A DNA stretch of 64,000 nucleotides, from positions 1 through 64,000 of the forward strand of contig RXJR01000003.1 in NCBI GenBank assembly GCA_003963305.1, in the 5' to 3' direction. The notes beneath the pieces were generated by a model, which did not search any database, was not told the origin of the DNA, and saw nothing but the letters and a program-made list of their open reading frames with translations. The translations under genes and the position numbers were made by a program. Every line of letters starts with the position of its first letter. Within the stretch, counting starts at the first letter, position 1. Below, in pieces: positions 61,899 to 64,000 of this stretch. The stretch comes from Candidatus Melainabacteria bacterium. Lineage in GTDB: Bacteria > Cyanobacteriota > Vampirovibrionia > Obscuribacterales > Obscuribacteraceae.

Positions 61899-63246
61899 TT
61901 TCTTTTCTCGCTACTCGTTCGAACGGTTGCTCAACCGGAGGAATACTGATTTCAGCATTCATACCACCACGCAGAAGATGCTCTTTATTGTCAATTGTGA
62001 TTTTCAAGCCGAAAACTTGCGCAGATCTCTCCTCGGCTGTTTGTACATTGCGTGGCGTAAATTCTGCGACGCTGGGAATCTGAACGATTTTGCCTTGAAA
62101 AACTCTATTTGGAAAAGCGTCTGCTTTTAAATCCACTTCTTGCCCGACGTGAACCCGTCCTAATTCCCGCTCGGGAATATAGACGCGCGTCCAGATCTCA
62201 TCCAGTTTTGTGAGCGTTGCCACTGACTGCTGCGGGTTGAATACCGCACCCGGGTGCAAGTCCATCACAGAAACTTCGGCGTCGACTGGTGCCACCACTT
62301 GTCTTTCTCTCAGTTGTGCTTCCAGTTCGGCTAGCATGCCTTCGCTCTGTTTAAGCTGTGCTCGTGCTTGTGCAATTTCTTCTGTTCTGGTGCCTTGTTC
62401 CAACAAACTTAGAGATTCTTTGGCTGAGAGATATTGCTGGCGCGCAGCCTCGATCTCTTCTGGGCGGGGACCTCGGCGCATCATCTCCTCATTTGCTTTA
62501 GCTGTCTCCAGGTGCTGGTGGGCACTTCGGATCTCCTCCTCTCGCGGTCCTGCGAGCATTTTCGTATACGCTTGTTTGGCGGCGTTATATGCTTCCAGCG
62601 CTGCATCTTCCTTGCTCTTCAGTTCGATGGCATCTCTTGTCGATACCGCACCCTGCTTTGATAGCGCTAAATATCGCTCAGCATCTTGCTTCTGGAAATC
62701 TAATTGCACTTTCGCCTGGTCCATTACTGCTTTTGCCTGGCTGATTTCTTCGCTTCTATATCCGCGTTTGAGTAAGTCGAAATTAGCCTGTGCTTCGCCG
62801 CGCAAGGCAGCCGCTTTGGAAATGTCTTCGGTTCTATATCCCCTTTTCAGCATCTGCCAGTTTGCAAAGGCTTGACCTGCTATTGCCCTGGCTTTTTCAA
62901 TCTCGGATTGCCGAGGTCCATTCGTGAGTTCTTGCAGCTGCGCCTGACTTCGTTCGATTGACGCTTGCAACTGCAGACGTTTGGCTTCCAGCTCGGGCGC
63001 TTCAAACTCCACCAGCACCTCGCCTTTTTTGACGTCCTGCCCTTCGCTGGCAAGTACTTTAGCAATGCGTCCGCCGATCTTTGAGGAGACAGGAATCTCC
63101 TTGGCCTGGATTGTTCCGGTTACTACAATTGGTCTGTGCGATATGTCAAAAAATATGCTGTGAATGAACCAAGCCAGCACGGGCAATGTCACAACGCTAA
63201 CAACTAGAAGCGGTCGGTTCGATGCCAGTGATTTTGTGATTCCCAC
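61876..63246 (-). CDS. HlyD-family membrane-fusion protein
   Basis: About 456 residues: one N-terminal membrane helix (PLLVVSVVTLPVLAWFIHS), a lipoyl-like half (KIGGRIAKVLASEGQDVKKG), a very long helical hairpin with repeats of about 33 residues (LKRGYRTEDISKA...), and the matching lipoyl and beta-barrel end. It bridges inner-membrane export to the outer membrane. GTG at 63246 chosen (GAGATC upstream); a TTG at 63309 would add 21 residues. Confidence 0.88.
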   Translation of the reverse strand: MGITKSLASNRPLLVVSVVTLPVLAWFIHSIFFDISHRPIVVTGTIQAKEIPVSSKIGGRIAKVLASEGQDVKKGEVLVEFEAPELEAKRLQLQASIERSQAQLQELTNGPRQSEIEKARAIAGQAFANWQMLKRGYRTEDISKAAALRGEAQANFDLLKRGYRSEEISQAKAVMDQAKVQLDFQKQDAERYLALSKQGAVSTRDAIELKSKEDAALEAYNAAKQAYTKMLAGPREEEIRSAHQHLETAKANEEMMRRGPRPEEIEAARQQYLSAKESLSLLEQGTRTEEIAQARAQLKQSEGMLAELEAQLRERQVVAPVDAEVSVMDLHPGAVFNPQQSVATLTKLDEIWTRVYIPERELGRVHVGQEVDLKADAFPNRVFQGKIVQIPSVAEFTPRNVQTAEERSAQVFGLKITIDNKEHLLRGGMNAEISIPPVEQPFERVARKENVRSDRP

Positions 63247-63598
63247 GATTTTGATCTCAAGATTGTGCCCGATTATTCTTTCACTGGAATCTGTCCGCTC
63301 GGTGAACAAGAACTATGAATCGCAATTATCATGACTATATTGTGCACCTTAATCTGCCAAATTATTAGTGACGTTGAGTTTTGAGCCTTGTTTGTTACCT
63401 CAGAACGCTAAATGATTGAACTTTTGGCGTCTTTGGGCATTTGAACTTTTTGGGGCGCTTTGACGTATTACTTGTTGGATGACCGATTTGCTGGTCAGCT
63501 TTTCTGGGGAGTCAGTTGATCAGCAACAAATTTGCGTACGTCTCAGCAAGTCGATAGCTACCATTCGCCTGGTCTATTCGCTCTCGCTTTGCTGAGAA

Positions 63599-63624
63599 CC
63601 TGTTGAGGCATGAGCCTCAGCAGG
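63599..63624 (+). other. Hairpin in the leader of the MFS gene
   Basis: An 11-bp stem (one G-U) with loop ATGA: CCTGTTGAGGC and GCCTCAGCAGG. About 100 bp before the MFS start. No U-tract follows. 63310-63598 shows no gene. Confidence 0.55.
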
Positions 63625-63725
63625 GTACGCATTTATGATTCAGGATGTAAATAAAGTGTATTGGCATCGAACAAACCGAAATTTCCGCTCGTCTGTTATA
63701 TGCAGTGGAGGAGTCAGAAGTTACT

Positions 63726-64000
63726 ATGTCCAGTCAAGTCAGCGGGACGGATAATTCCGTCAGTCCATTCAGCGATGCCGGTCATGATTCGTCTAACCCG
63801 TTTCGCGTGTTTAGAAGTCGAGACTACTCGTTGTATTTCGGCGGACAGCTTCTATCTCAAGTTGGAACTTGGATGCAACAAATTGCGCTGAGTTGGCTTA
63901 CATATAAGTTGACGAATTCTGCTCTCATGCTTGCGACAGTGACTGTTGCCGGGCAACTGCCGTCATTGCTGGTAATGCCATTCGCTGGTGTCTTTTCGGA
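63726..64000 (+). CDS. MFS transporter, N-terminal part (runs off the end)
   Basis: 91 codons in the window, continuing past its end. After a short Ser-rich tail comes NPFRVFRSRDYSLYFGGQL and WMQQIALSWLTYKLTNSALM, the start typical of MFS_3/EntS-like exporters. GGAGGAG lies 12 bases before the ATG at 63726. Confidence 0.85.
   Translation, partial: MSSQVSGTDNSVSPFSDAGHDSSNPFRVFRSRDYSLYFGGQLLSQVGTWMQQIALSWLTYKLTNSALMLATVTVAGQLPSLLVMPFAGVFS

Noticed and set aside
63635-63754. A 39-codon upstream gene overlapping the MFS start
   Set aside because: No ribosome site, no family; it overlaps the real start in another frame.

Overview
This 64 kb stretch is bacterial chromosome, densely coding on both strands, with little sign of phage or plasmid genes. 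It suggests a diderm, non-photosynthetic heterotroph: many signal peptides, an HlyD/ABC-2 export system, TPR proteins, membrane-anchored Ser/Thr kinases, a 2-oxoacid:ferredoxin oxidoreductase and pyruvate phosphate dikinase. The style of the proteins (long low-complexity inserts, TPR and DUF families) and the many minisatellites resemble the Melainabacteria/Obscuribacterales side of the Cyanobacteriota. That placement is inference, since there is no rRNA or other phylogenetic marker here.

Layout. 1-9.1 kb: the 3' end of a group II intron, then leftward genes for a UbiB/AarF kinase, a peroxiredoxin, a membrane protein, KorAB, a TPP-dependent decarboxylase-like protein with altered cofactor motifs, and a GNAT protein with a Gly-Ser linker. 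9.2-16.4 kb: hypoxanthine phosphoribosyltransferase and an NCS1 permease (purine salvage), an operon with an M16 peptidase pair (one active, one degenerate), and MTA phosphorylase. 16.6-25 kb: CtpA protease, a BioD-like ATPase, the PPDK regulatory protein beside PPDK itself, a TPR protein, a double-ACT protein and peptide deformylase. 25-31.5 kb: two paralogous membrane Ser/Thr kinases, a short-chain dehydrogenase, a small TPR protein, a membrane protein and a receiver-domain protein. 31.8-35.4 kb: the de novo NAD operon nadC-nadA-nadB, with an operator-like inverted repeat on its promoter; an NrtR-type Nudix regulator lies at 40.8-41.5 kb. 35.7-45.6 kb: exported and hypothetical proteins, a TPR protein, an esterase, an AI-2E family transporter and a GtrA protein.

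46.2-56.2 kb is the most interesting part. imuA-imuB and dnaE2, which together form the mutagenic translesion 'mutasome', are separated by about 4 kb holding a GC-rich, probably structured segment, a 907-residue protein with a HEVSH metalloprotease-like motif, and a 124-residue unknown protein. imuA and dnaE2 carry nearly the same promoter-operator: the -35 box, an inverted repeat of the type CATAC-N4-GTATG, and the -10 box at the same spacing. They also share ten identical bases at their starts. A 40-bp repeat downstream of dnaE2 has a relative in the imuA leader, so the whole block is bracketed.

56.2-64 kb: a secreted ricin-fold protein, a TPMT-family methyltransferase, a cysteine desulfurase with its Rrf2/IscR-like regulator, a three-gene ABC export system, and the beginning of an MFS exporter that runs off the end.

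Two window-wide themes stand out. First, an imperfect palindrome centred on GATATC occurs ten times, always between genes, twice as pairs about 36-37 bp apart. Second, minisatellites (periods 9 to 40 bp) are common, either in frame within genes or starting within about 45 bp of a stop codon. No rRNA or tRNA gene and no CRISPR array was seen.
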